From assembly GCA_904418995.1 (NCBI GenBank), contig CAJFQF010000018.1:1-34948 (forward strand): a stretch of DNA of 34,948 bases. The letters run 5' to 3'. The number at the start of each line of letters is the position of its first letter. Position 1 is the stretch's first letter. Below, piece after piece: positions 7,427 to 15,333 of this stretch. A program made the position numbers and the translations under genes. The stretch is from Heritagella_A intestinalis. GTDB taxonomy: Bacteria > Bacillota > Clostridia > Oscillospirales > Acutalibacteraceae. The notes under the pieces are model-generated. The model had not been told where the DNA came from and did no database searches. It saw only the letters and a program-made list of their open reading frames with translations.

Positions 7427-7455
7427 TTGACTTTTTCGCTTTACCACGATGTAAT
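7427..7455 (+). promoter_or_regulatory. Rightward promoter of a candidate micro-gene
   Basis: TTGACT (7427-7432), 17-nt spacer, TGTAAT (7450-7455) on the plus strand, opposite to both flanking genes. It lies 30 nt before the ATG of the micro-ORF at 7485. Confidence 0.45.
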
Positions 7456-7484
7456 AATCAAGAATTTTCTAAGGGGTATCGCAT

Positions 7485-7535
7485 ATGTTCTTCGCAATTC
7501 ATCATCACCGGAAGCAGCCATTCAAACTTTTATAA
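7485..7535 (+). CDS. Candidate 16-residue His-rich micro-protein
   Basis: A short ORF encoding MFFAIHHHRKQPFKLL, then TAA. It has a strong ribosome site (AAGGGG at 7471-7476, 8 nt before the ATG), a plausible promoter at 7427-7455 and a hairpin terminator at 7550-7590 on the same strand. Together these form a complete transcription unit of about 130 nt in an otherwise empty 384-bp gap. The peptide is basic with three consecutive His and hydrophobic ends. It might be a real small protein, a leader-type peptide or a chance ORF in a small RNA. No family is recognised. Confidence 0.4.
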   Translation: MFFAIHHHRKQPFKLL

Positions 7536-7549
7536 GCCAAGCTATAAAG

Positions 7550-7590
7550 AAACACGGATAGGCCGTTGGGCGCTATCCGTGTTTGCTTTT
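7550..7590. terminator. Bidirectional terminator between the thioesterase gene and the micro-ORF
   Basis: Stem AAACACGGATAG / CTATCCGTGTTT (7550-7584). Rightward it is followed by GCTTTT, leftward by CTTTAT. It can end the thioesterase transcript and a rightward transcript from 7450. Confidence 0.65.
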
Positions 7591-7606
7591 ACAAGTTATC
7601 CTGAAT

Positions 7607-8344
7607 TTATGATTTTTTTCTGTCCACCAGTTCTGCGGAAGCTTCAAAGGCCCTGCCCTTGCTGTTTTCGCCGTACAGCAAAACCTTCCCCTCTTTTTCC
7701 TGGCCAAAAATCTGGATGGTCTCCCCCAGCAGGCTTTCATTGACAAAGTTGATCTGTACCCGGTTGAGCTTTTTCCCCAGCATTCCTCCGGGAACGAAAT
7801 CGTAAAAAATATCCCCGTAGATGGCGTTGTTCAGATGCCCATTGTAATCCAAGTCGGAATAGCGGATGACCCGTTCCCCCAAAAACGGGAGCTCCTCACT
7901 CTTTATCCGGGACAGCACATGGTCTGTCGTCCCGTTTGGAGAAGGATCCAGGCCATAGACGGCAAACTTCCGAGGATGCAGAATCCGATGGGTCTCGGTG
8001 TTGGCCGCTACGCTGCACTGTATCACATAGCCGATCTTCTCCCCGCCGGAAAAGAACTCGTAGTCCCGGTAAAACTCTGCGCCATGCACGCCCTGGGGCC
8101 GGGTAATAATGCGAAGCTCTTCTCCGTGGGCGGGCATTCTGAAAATCGTGCTCTCGCTTTTGGTGATTAAAAACACCATTCCATCTGCTTTGAGCTTCTC
8201 ATATCCCACTCCCATAGCCGCCAGATGCTTTTCACTGGTCTCCTGACAAATGCGCAGCATGGTGGAGAGCTTCATTTCACTTTGGGCGTCCACTTCAAAG
8301 GTGGCCACCCTCCACTGGTTTTCATATTGCCGGATGTCGGCCAT
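7607..8344 (-). CDS. Acyl-ACP thioesterase (FatA/FatB-like)
   Basis: Hydrolyses acyl-ACP to release free fatty acids, controlling chain length or recycling ACP in the cytoplasm. The 245-residue product has the double hot-dog fold of the acyl-ACP_TE family (PF01643). The first half carries KLSTMLRICQETSEKHLAAMG. The second begins near YSDLDYNGHLNNAIYGDIFYD, where D, N and H are the expected catalytic residues. The frame extends 24 codons upstream, but GGGGAG lies 8 nt before the ATG at 8344, making that the start. It follows serS by 77 bp with a hairpin between; co-transcription is possible. Confidence 0.88.
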   Translation of the reverse strand: MADIRQYENQWRVATFEVDAQSEMKLSTMLRICQETSEKHLAAMGVGYEKLKADGMVFLITKSESTIFRMPAHGEELRIITRPQGVHGAEFYRDYEFFSGGEKIGYVIQCSVAANTETHRILHPRKFAVYGLDPSPNGTTDHVLSRIKSEELPFLGERVIRYSDLDYNGHLNNAIYGDIFYDFVPGGMLGKKLNRVQINFVNESLLGETIQIFGQEKEGKVLLYGENSKGRAFEASAELVDRKKS

Positions 8345-8368
8345 AGGTTTCTCCCCTTTTTCATACAA

Positions 8369-8407
8369 AGCAGGGACGCAGCGGGATAAATCCCCGGCGT
8401 CCCTGTT
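8369..8407. terminator. Hairpin between serS and the thioesterase gene
   Basis: Stem CAGGGACGC / GCGTCCCTG. The leftward T-run is weak (CTTTGTAT); the stronger T-run is on the plus strand, where no gene needs it. It may give partial termination after serS. Confidence 0.4.
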
Positions 8408-8421
8408 TTTATCCATTTATT

Positions 8422-9699
8422 TTAGCGGATCACATCCATGCCCATATACGGACGCAGAACCTCAGGCACGGTGACACTGCCGTCAGCGTTCTGATACTGC
8501 TCCACAATAGCGGGCATCAGACGGCTGGTAGCCAGGCCGGAAGCGTTGAGGGTGTGGACAAACTGCAGCTTCTTATCCTCCCCGCGGAACTTGATGTTGC
8601 CACGGCGGGCCTGGTAATCCCGGGCGTTGGAGGCGGAGCTGACTTCCTTATAGATGCCCATGCTGGGAATCCACACTTCAATGTCATAGGTGCGGGCCAT
8701 GGAGAAAGAGCAATCCCCGGCGGCCAGCTTGCTCAGACGGTAATGGAGGCCCAGCTCCTGCACCAGGCGCTCTGCTTTGCCCACCAGCTCGGCAAACGCT
8801 GCGTCAGACTGGTCGGGGCGGGTGTACTGCACCATTTCCACTTTGTTGAACTGGTGGCCGCGAATCATGCCACGCTCTTCCGCGCGGTAGCTGCCGGCCT
8901 CTCGACGGTAGCAAGGCGTATAAGCGATATACTTCCGGGGCAGCTCATCGTTAGTGAGAACCTCATTCCGGTGGAGGTTCACCAGAGCGGTCTCGGCGGT
9001 GGGCAGCAGGAATTTCCGATCGGCGCTGGTGGGATTCTGAATCCAATAATCCTCGTCGCTGAACTTGGGGAACTGGCCGGCCACATAGCCGCACTCATAG
9101 TTGAGCATATGGGGCGGAAGAATCAGCTCATAGCCGTCTCCCAGGTGCTCATTGACAAAGAAGTTCAGCAGGGCCCACTCCATCCGGGCGCCGGCGCCCC
9201 GATAAATCCAAGCGCCGTTGCCGCCCAGCTTCGCGCCGCGCTGATAATCGATCATGCCCAGGCTCTCGCACAGGTCCACATGGTTCTTGGGCTCAAAATC
9301 AAAGACGGGCTTTTCACCAAAATAGTGCAGGGGCTCGTTCTGCTCCTTGCCTCCCGCCACTACATCGTCATCGGGCAGGTTGGGCAGGGACAGCATCTTT
9401 TCCTGCTGAGCGGCCTCTAGCTTTTCCAGCTCCGCATTTTCGTCCCGAATCTGGTCGGACAGGGACTTCATCCGGGCCATGAGTTCGGTGGTATCCTCCC
9501 CGGCCTTTTTCATCTGGGGAATCTTGCGGCTTTCCGCATTCTGCTCTGCCTTCAAGGCCTCTACCTTACCGGTCATTTCCCGACGCTGGGCGTCCAGTTC
9601 CAGAATCTCATCCACTACGTGATCCAGATTCATCTCACGCTTTTGAATCTTGGCCTTTACCAGGTCGGGGTTGGTGCGAATCAGCTTAATATCCAGCAT
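8422..9699 (-). CDS. serS: Seryl-tRNA synthetase
   Basis: Class II aminoacyl-tRNA synthetase that charges tRNA-Ser (and tRNA-Sec where present). The 425 residues are full length. A long N-terminal coiled coil that grips tRNA (about 27-105) precedes the catalytic domain. Motif 2 is CYRREAGSYRAEERGMIRGH and motif 3 lies around LNASGLATSRLMPAI. GAGAGG precedes the ATG. The 97-bp gap to parB is too short for a typical T-box leader and none is seen. It is leftward, downstream of parA-parB. Confidence 0.97.
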   Translation of the reverse strand: MLDIKLIRTNPDLVKAKIQKREMNLDHVVDEILELDAQRREMTGKVEALKAEQNAESRKIPQMKKAGEDTTELMARMKSLSDQIRDENAELEKLEAAQQEKMLSLPNLPDDDVVAGGKEQNEPLHYFGEKPVFDFEPKNHVDLCESLGMIDYQRGAKLGGNGAWIYRGAGARMEWALLNFFVNEHLGDGYELILPPHMLNYECGYVAGQFPKFSDEDYWIQNPTSADRKFLLPTAETALVNLHRNEVLTNDELPRKYIAYTPCYRREAGSYRAEERGMIRGHQFNKVEMVQYTRPDQSDAAFAELVGKAERLVQELGLHYRLSKLAAGDCSFSMARTYDIEVWIPSMGIYKEVSSASNARDYQARRGNIKFRGEDKKLQFVHTLNASGLATSRLMPAIVEQYQNADGSVTVPEVLRPYMGMDVIR

Positions 9700-9796
9700 A
9701 TTTCTTTTCCTCTCTTTTTATAGCGTAATTACAATAAACTATGATAGTGACTGCTTTCTGCAGAGTGTGCGGGAAAACAGCAGGTATCTTTTTCAC

Positions 9797-10663
9797 TCAC
9801 TCTTCCTCTCGGAAGGAAATGGACGCCATTAGGCGCTGCAGGTCCTCTTCCCCGTAAAATTCGATTTGCAGGGTCCCTTTGGTTTTGTTCCCCGCCACCC
9901 GAACCTTGCGGCCCAAGTGCTCGTGGAGGGAAAGCTCCACCTCATCAAAATAGGGAATCCGACGGGTAGGCCAGGGCTTCTCCCCTTCCTTCTGTGCCTC
10001 TGCCGCCTTTTTGGCCATGCGTTCCAGCTCGCGGACGGAAAGCCCCTGCTCTACGGCCTTTTTGGCCGCTTCCAGCATAGAAGCCTCATCTGGGAAAGCC
10101 AGCAGCGTCCGGGCGTGGCCGGCGGAGAGCTCTCCCCGCTCCACCATCTCCCGAATAGCCTCGGGCAAATGGAGCAGCCGCAGGGCATTGGCCACAGCAG
10201 GCCGGGATTTTCCCACAGTCTTGGCGACCTCATCCTGAGTCATCCCGTATTTGTCCAGAAGTGTCTGATAGCCGTTGGCTTCCTCCAAAGGCGTTAAATC
10301 CTCCCGCTGGAGGTTTTCGATCAGGGCCAGTTCCATGACCTCATGGTCGGACATTTCCCGCACCACTGCCGGCACTTCAGAAAGGCCCGCCATTCTTGCG
10401 GCCCGCCAGCGCCGCTCCCCGGCCACAATCTGATATCCGCCGCCAAACAGCGGACGCACCAAAAGGGGCTGCAACAATCCGTGCTGGGCAATGGAGTCCG
10501 CCAGCTCAGCCATGGCCTTTTCGTCAAACTCCCGGCGGGGCTGTTCCCGGTTGGGTTCCAGCTCGCTAATTTTCAGCTCTACTGCGCCACTGCCAGATTC
10601 CGTTGTGTTTTCAGCAAAAATGGCGTCCAGGCCCTTGCCCAGGCCGCCTTTTTTTACGCTCAC
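9797..10663 (-). CDS. parB: Chromosome partitioning protein ParB (Spo0J)
   Basis: CTP-dependent DNA clamp that loads at parS and organises the origin region with ParA and SMC. The 288 residues start with the typical KKGGLGKGLDAIF ParA-stimulating segment. ParB/sulfiredoxin CTPase boxes follow (NREQPRREF, GERRWRA), then an HTH domain with GKSRP and a C-terminal dimer domain ending in FYGEEDLQRL. At the positions that separate parS from Noc-site specificity it has Arg (SRP) and Gly (AGH), the ParB state. Start is GTG 10663 with GAGGAGG 7 nt upstream. It is 26 bp from parA and co-transcribed with it. Confidence 0.96.
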   Translation of the reverse strand: MSVKKGGLGKGLDAIFAENTTESGSGAVELKISELEPNREQPRREFDEKAMAELADSIAQHGLLQPLLVRPLFGGGYQIVAGERRWRAARMAGLSEVPAVVREMSDHEVMELALIENLQREDLTPLEEANGYQTLLDKYGMTQDEVAKTVGKSRPAVANALRLLHLPEAIREMVERGELSAGHARTLLAFPDEASMLEAAKKAVEQGLSVRELERMAKKAAEAQKEGEKPWPTRRIPYFDEVELSLHEHLGRKVRVAGNKTKGTLQIEFYGEEDLQRLMASISFREEE

Positions 10664-10689
10664 AGGACATCCTCCTCACTGTATATTTG

Positions 10690-11454
10690 TTACCGGTCAT
10701 GGCTGGTAATCTCCTCCGCCAACTTCTGATAGGCTTCCGTTCCTTTAGAGGCCTTATCAAAATACCGAATGGGCTTGCCGAAGCTGGGGGCTTCCGAAAG
10801 CCGTACCGTCCGGGGAATCACCGTAGCAAAGACTTTTCGCGGGAAGTACTTCTTTACTTCCTCCACCACCTGCTGGGTCAGATTTAACCGGCCGTCATAC
10901 ATGGTGAGCAATACCCCCTCCATGTCCAGCAGTTCGTTGTATTGGCGCTTGACCCGGCGAACCGTGTTCATCAGCTGGGAAAGGCCCTCCAACGCGTAAT
11001 ACTCGCACTGGATGGGCACCAACAGGGTATCCGCCGCGCACAGGGCGTTGGTGGTGATGATTCCTAAAGAAGGCGGGCAATCGATCAAAATGTAATCGTA
11101 ATTTTCCCGGACAGGAGCCAATGCCTTTTTCAGGATGGATTCCCGATGTTCCAGGGTCACCAGCTCCAATTCCGCTGCCGCCAAGTCCATACTGGAAGGA
11201 ACCACATCCAAATGGGAAAACTCCGTTTTCACAATGGCGTCGGCCACGGTGCATTCGCCAATGAGCACCTCATACATAGTGTGCTTTTTTTGTCTCCGGT
11301 CGATACCCACGCCGCTGGAGGAATTCCCCTGGGGGTCAATATCCACAAGAAGGGTTTTATGTCCCATGGCGCCTATAGCCGCCGACAAATTCACCGCTGT
11401 GGTAGTCTTTCCCACACCGCCTTTTTGATTGGCAATTGCGATTATTTTCCCCAC
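10690..11454 (-). CDS. parA: Chromosome partitioning ATPase ParA (Soj)
   Basis: Walker-type ATPase that moves ParB-parS complexes and, in Bacillus, also regulates DnaA. The 254 residues contain the deviant Walker A (KGGVGKTT, about 10-17), the DIDPQGN A' motif (about 40-46) and DCPPSLG Walker B (about 123-129). The frame can be extended 20 codons to 11514, but AAAGGAG lies 7 nt before a GTG at 11454, and the family starts with GKIIAIANQKGG. The promoter at 11513 also argues for the short form. It is the first gene of a parA-parB unit. Confidence 0.96.
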   Translation of the reverse strand: MGKIIAIANQKGGVGKTTTAVNLSAAIGAMGHKTLLVDIDPQGNSSSGVGIDRRQKKHTMYEVLIGECTVADAIVKTEFSHLDVVPSSMDLAAAELELVTLEHRESILKKALAPVRENYDYILIDCPPSLGIITTNALCAADTLLVPIQCEYYALEGLSQLMNTVRRVKRQYNELLDMEGVLLTMYDGRLNLTQQVVEEVKKYFPRKVFATVIPRTVRLSEAPSFGKPIRYFDKASKGTEAYQKLAEEITSHDR

Positions 11455-11512
11455 GGAAATTCTCCTTTCCCCATCTTCCCGGTTTTTGATCTTTGTTTTC
11501 ATAGCATTTTTC

Positions 11513-11541
11513 ATTATAGCACGTTTAGACGGGAATCAAAA
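11513..11541 (-). promoter_or_regulatory. Promoter of parA-parB
   Basis: Minus-strand TATAAT (11513-11518) preceded by TGC, an extended -10, with a TTTTGA -35 17 nt upstream. It gives a leader of about 52 nt and lies after the noc terminator, so parA-parB has its own promoter. Confidence 0.6.
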
Positions 11542-11592
11542 GGGATTTTCTCCAGTTTTCCGTTTTTTTACCCGTTCTTTCTGCATTTCCCC

Positions 11593-11608
11593 TGTTCCAC
11601 GTGGAACA
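11593..11608. promoter_or_regulatory. parS site 1 (perfect palindrome)
   Basis: TGTTCCACGTGGAACA, a perfect 16-bp palindrome matching the bacterial parS consensus TGTTNCACGTGAAACA except for one base. Located between parA and noc. Confidence 0.92.
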
Positions 11609-11637
11609 TTCTCTCGAAACCATTCCTGTTTCGCAGT

Positions 11638-11653
11638 TGTTTCACGTGAAACG
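11638..11653. promoter_or_regulatory. parS site 2
   Basis: TGTTTCACGTGAAACG, 15 of 16 bases of the parS consensus, 29 bp from site 1. Confidence 0.9.
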
Positions 11654-11664
11654 CCCAGCAATGG

Positions 11665-11708
11665 AAAAAGGCCGGACCCTTTGCTTTCTGCAAAAGAACC
11701 GGCCCTTT
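11665..11708 (-). terminator. Terminator of noc
   Basis: Leftward hairpin GGGCCGG...TTTTGC / GCAAA...CCGGCC, followed by TTTTT. Located about 75 bp after the noc stop and just before the two parS sites. Confidence 0.75.
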
Positions 11709-11782
11709 TCCAACAGGAAATGAATAAGGGAATGTTATGAACTTATACACGATTTCAGCAGCCTTTTTTATCAAGCGGGTTT

Positions 11783-12607
11783 TCAGCCCGGCTGTTGGCC
11801 TCTCCCCTTTGACGAATTCCCGGTTTTGGGAATCTTCACGGTATATTCCAAATAGTCACCCATGTCCTTTCGGTCTGCCTGGGCCAAAATGCCGGCATCC
11901 TGCATGGTGCGAATGGCGTGGTCAATGGTGTTGAGAAACAAACGGATATCCTTGGCGATAAAAGTACGCCCCTTTGAAGGCTTTGCGGGCTTCTCTTCCA
12001 GTGCCTTTTCTATCAGTTCTTCTGTCTGCCGCACGGTGAGACCTTTCTCCACCACCTGCGCCAACAGCTTTTTCCGGACATCCTCTTGGGGAATCCGCAG
12101 AATCGCCCGGGCGTGACGTTCGCTGAGGCCGTTCTCCACAATACACTTGCGTTCTTCCGATGTCAGCCGCAGTAATCGCAGCTTATTGGCAATGGCTGAC
12201 TGGCTTTTCCCCAGCCGCCGGGCGGCTTCTTCTTGAGTGACACCCCAATCCTCCATTAGCCTGCGGATACCCTCAGCCTCTTCAAAGACCTGGAGATCCT
12301 GGCGCTGAAGGTTTTCCAAAATAGCCAGCACTGCCGACTGCGCATCACTGCACTCCTGCACCAAGCAGGGAATTTGCCGCATTCCGGCCTGGACACAGGC
12401 CCGCCACCGTCTTTCGCCGGCAATAATCTCATATTTGCCGCCAGAGGTGCGGCGCACGGAAATTGGCTGCAACAGTCCGTTGGAAGCGATGCTCCGGGAT
12501 AACCCATCCAATTCCTCTTTGGAAAAGGTTTTCCGGGGCTGCCGGGGATTGGGAATCAGTTTCTCCGCAGGAAGCTCCACGACTCTTCGCTTGTCCGGCA
12601 ACTTCAC
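11783..12607 (-). CDS. noc: ParB-family nucleoid occlusion protein Noc (membrane anchor absent)
   Basis: A ParB paralogue that in Bacillus binds Noc sites on DNA and blocks division over the nucleoid. The 274 residues have ParB CTPase boxes (GERRWR at 65-70), an HTH, and a C-terminal domain resembling Bacillus Noc (IRLFLNTIDHAI ... YLEYTVKIPK). At the four residues known to separate Noc from ParB it shows Gln136, Lys142, Arg147 and Arg164, close to the Noc QKKR set. The short amphipathic N-terminal helix that ties Noc to the membrane is absent; the protein begins directly at the CTPase region. Start is GTG 12607 with GGAGGG 7 nt upstream, and no in-frame upstream start is seen. Noc is the best call; a second ParB is the alternative. 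Confidence 0.83.
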   Translation of the reverse strand: MKLPDKRRVVELPAEKLIPNPRQPRKTFSKEELDGLSRSIASNGLLQPISVRRTSGGKYEIIAGERRWRACVQAGMRQIPCLVQECSDAQSAVLAILENLQRQDLQVFEEAEGIRRLMEDWGVTQEEAARRLGKSQSAIANKLRLLRLTSEERKCIVENGLSERHARAILRIPQEDVRKKLLAQVVEKGLTVRQTEELIEKALEEKPAKPSKGRTFIAKDIRLFLNTIDHAIRTMQDAGILAQADRKDMGDYLEYTVKIPKTGNSSKGRGQQPG

Positions 12608-12639
12608 GGCTTGTCCCTCCTCTCCCTTGGCATGGCATT

Positions 12640-12645
12640 AGTATA
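12640..12645 (-). promoter_or_regulatory. Possible noc promoter (extended -10)
   Basis: Minus-strand TATACT preceded by TGG, about 33 nt before the noc start. No convincing -35 is seen. Confidence 0.3.
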
Positions 12646-12740
12646 CCATGTGGCAAAGGAAGATTTTGTAGAAAGCCGCCGGGCAGAAAAATATTTTCCC
12701 ACGCCATTCCCGCGCAGCCAAAGCCTTTTATTTTTTCGCT

Positions 12741-13454
12741 TTACAAAGGCTTCTTTGCAATTTTTGCGCCATGCCGCGGATAGGCCGCCGGGGTTTCCCG
12801 TACCTTTCGGATGACTGCAATACACCGCCGGCTGCTATCGGGAAGTTCAAACTTTTCCAGCTTCTCCGGCTTGCCGCCCAATACGCCAATGCCTCTTGCC
12901 GCAGCCTTGACTTCCTCTTCCCCGTCGGGGCCCTTCATAGCTACAAAAACGCCGCCTTCCTTCACAAAGGGCAGGCAGTATTCACTAAGAACATTCATCC
13001 CCGCCACCGCACGGGCAGTAGCTATGTCAAACTGCTCCCGCAGTTCCTTTTGGCGGCCGCCCTCCTCTGCCCGGGCATGGCGAAGTTCCGCCTGGATTTC
13101 CAGCTCCCGGCAGACCTCCGCCAAAAAAGTCAGCCGTTTATTCAGGCTGTCCAGCAGAGTCAAGCGGATATCCGGCCGGGCAATAGCCAGGGGGATCCCC
13201 GGGAATCCCGCTCCCGTTCCCACATCAATGAGCCTGGCCCCCTCTGGAATCTCCACAGCTTGCAGCAGTATCAGGCTGTCATAAAAGTGCTTTACCGTCA
13301 CCCCTTCCGGGTCGGTAATGGCCGTCAGGTTCATTTTCTGGTTCCACTCCACCAGCAGCTCCATATACCGCTGAAATTGTGCCAGCTGCTTCTCTGTCAG
13401 CAGAATTCCCTTCTGCCCGCACAGCTCCGACAAACGGTTCTTAATATCCTCCAT
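12741..13454 (-). CDS. rsmG: 16S rRNA (guanine-527-N7)-methyltransferase
   Basis: Methylates N7 of G527 in 16S rRNA using S-adenosylmethionine. The 237 residues are normal length. The family signature NLTAITDPEGVTVKHFYDSL is at about 41-60, and the SAM-binding loop LIDVGTGAGFPGIPLA at about 75-90, followed by DSLNKRLTFL. The FDIATARAVA segment is also typical. The ATG overlaps the end of mnmG by 14 bp and AAGGAGG lies inside the mnmG end, so the two are translationally linked. Confidence 0.95.
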   Translation of the reverse strand: MEDIKNRLSELCGQKGILLTEKQLAQFQRYMELLVEWNQKMNLTAITDPEGVTVKHFYDSLILLQAVEIPEGARLIDVGTGAGFPGIPLAIARPDIRLTLLDSLNKRLTFLAEVCRELEIQAELRHARAEEGGRQKELREQFDIATARAVAGMNVLSEYCLPFVKEGGVFVAMKGPDGEEEVKAAARGIGVLGGKPEKLEKFELPDSSRRCIAVIRKVRETPAAYPRHGAKIAKKPL

Positions 13455-15333
13455 GAATAGGGCCTCCTTCCTCTTTTGCCAGCCAAATGAGCAATACGGA
13501 AATATCCGCCGGGCTCACCCCGGAGATCCGGCTGGCCTGTCCAATATTGGCCGGACGTACCTTTTGCAGTTTTTCCCGGGCTTCCATACGCAGTCCTTCC
13601 AGCTTTTCATAGTCCATATCCCGGGGCAAGAGTTTCTTCTCCAGCCGGCGCATTTCGGCAATATCCGCCTTCTGGCGGCGGATATACCCTTCATACTTCA
13701 GCTCAATCTCCACATTCTCAAATACTGCCTCCGGATAGTCAGGCCGGTCCTTATCCACCGGCGCCAGAGATTCATAGGTAATCTGAGGCCGGCGGAGCAG
13801 ATCCGACATATGCACCCCGGACGTCACCGGAGTTGTTCCACGTGAAACAAGAAGTATGTTGAGTTCCTCGGTAGGGGAAAATACCAGCTTCTCCACCCGT
13901 TTGCGCTCCTGCTCTTTCTGGGCCTGCTTTTCCTGGAATTTCTGCCACCGGTCGTCCCCAATCAAACCAATCTCCCGGCCAATGGGGGTCAGACGCTCAT
14001 CGGCATTGTCTTGACGGAGGACCAGCCGATATTCCGAACGGGAGGTCATCATCCGGTAAGGGTCTGTCACGCCCTTGGTAATCAAATCATCCACCAAAGT
14101 GCCGATATAAGAGCTGGCCCGGTCCAGAATCATGGGAGAAAGCCCCTGCACCTTTCGGGCAGCATTGATGCCCGCCACTAACCCCTGGGCCGCCGCCTCT
14201 TCATAGCCGGAGCTGCCGTTAAACTGCCCTGCACCGTAGAGGCCCGGCAAATCGGCAAATTCCAAAGTCGCCTCCATCTGGGTGGGGTCTACACAATCAT
14301 ACTCAATGGCATAGGCGCTGCGCATAATCTGCACATGCTCCAAGCCCTTAATGGTGTGGTAAAAGGCAATCTGCACCTCTTCCGGCAAGGAAGACGACAT
14401 TCCCTGCAAATACATTTCCTCGGTATTCTCTCCGCAGGGCTCAATAAAGAGCTGGTGCCGGGGCTTATCCGCAAATCGGACAATCTTATCCTCGATGCTG
14501 GGACAGTACCGGGGCCCCACCCCCTCAATCATACCGCTGTACAAGGGAGAACGATGAATGTTGTCCAGAATCACCTGTTTGGTGCGGTCGTTGGTCCAGC
14601 TCACATAACACAGTTCCTTGTTCTTGGGAGGCGTTTCCGTCTCATAGGAAAATGGCACCGGAGGCTCGTCCCCTGCCTGGGACTCTAAATCGCTGAAATC
14701 AATACTGGAACGCAACACCCGGGCTGGAGTACCGGTTTTAAACCGGCGAAGGCGCAGTCCCAGCTTTTTCAAGGAATCCGCCAAAAACGCTGCGGGGAAC
14801 ATCCCGTCCGGCCCGCTCTCATAGGAAACCTCTCCCACAAAAATACGGCCGCCTAAAAAAGTACCCGTAGCCAAAATCACTGCGTCTGCCGTATACTCCG
14901 CTCCCAGCCGGGTCGAGAGCTTCCACTGGCCCTTTTCCCCCTGCTCCAAAGAAACCACTTCCGCCTGCTTCATCTGCAAGCGTTCCTGGAGTTCCAACTT
15001 GTGCTTCATTAAGTCCGAATATTTCCGCCGGTCAATCTGCGCCCGCAGGGAATGGACCGCCGGGCCCTTGCCTAAATTCAGCATCCGGCTCTGAATGGTG
15101 CAGACGTCCGCCGTTTTCCCCATTTCCCCGCCGAGAGCGTCCACCTCCCGCACCAGGTGCCCTTTGGCCGTGCCGCCAATACTGGGGTTACAGGGGCAGT
15201 TGCCCACTGCATCCATGTTAATCGTAAAAATCACCGTCTCGCATCCCAGCCGGGCCGCCGCCAAGGCCGCTTCAATACCCGCATGGCCCGCGCCGATGAC
15301 CGCCACCTGAAAATGCCCTGCATCATATCCCAT
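13441..15333 (-). CDS. mnmG: tRNA uridine-5-carboxymethylaminomethyl modification enzyme MnmG (GidA)
   Basis: FAD enzyme that works with MnmE to place the cmnm5 group on wobble U34 of certain tRNAs. The 630 residues are full length. The FAD-binding VIGAGHAGIEAALAAARLG is at about 11-29. The family motif NPSIGGTAKGHLVREVDALGG and the C-terminal tRNA-binding helical domain are also seen. The frame extends ten codons further, but AAAGGAG lies 8 nt before the ATG at 15333. A perfect parS site is embedded at 13834-13849, encoding V-S-R-G-T. It has its own likely promoter at 15422. Confidence 0.96.
   Translation of the reverse strand: MGYDAGHFQVAVIGAGHAGIEAALAAARLGCETVIFTINMDAVGNCPCNPSIGGTAKGHLVREVDALGGEMGKTADVCTIQSRMLNLGKGPAVHSLRAQIDRRKYSDLMKHKLELQERLQMKQAEVVSLEQGEKGQWKLSTRLGAEYTADAVILATGTFLGGRIFVGEVSYESGPDGMFPAAFLADSLKKLGLRLRRFKTGTPARVLRSSIDFSDLESQAGDEPPVPFSYETETPPKNKELCYVSWTNDRTKQVILDNIHRSPLYSGMIEGVGPRYCPSIEDKIVRFADKPRHQLFIEPCGENTEEMYLQGMSSSLPEEVQIAFYHTIKGLEHVQIMRSAYAIEYDCVDPTQMEATLEFADLPGLYGAGQFNGSSGYEEAAAQGLVAGINAARKVQGLSPMILDRASSYIGTLVDDLITKGVTDPYRMMTSRSEYRLVLRQDNADERLTPIGREIGLIGDDRWQKFQEKQAQKEQERKRVEKLVFSPTEELNILLVSRGTTPVTSGVHMSDLLRRPQITYESLAPVDKDRPDYPEAVFENVEIELKYEGYIRRQKADIAEMRRLEKKLLPRDMDYEKLEGLRMEAREKLQKVRPANIGQASRISGVSPADISVLLIWLAKEEGGPIHGGY
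13834..13849. promoter_or_regulatory. parS site 3, inside mnmG
   Basis: TGTTCCACGTGAAACA, a perfect match to the parS consensus TGTTNCACGTGAAACA, within the coding sequence of mnmG, about 2.2 kb from the parA-noc pair of sites. Confidence 0.92.

Noticed and set aside
9700..9796. Possible T-box leader before serS
   Set aside because: Only 97 bp separate parB and serS; no T-box core sequence, specifier stem or terminator is seen.
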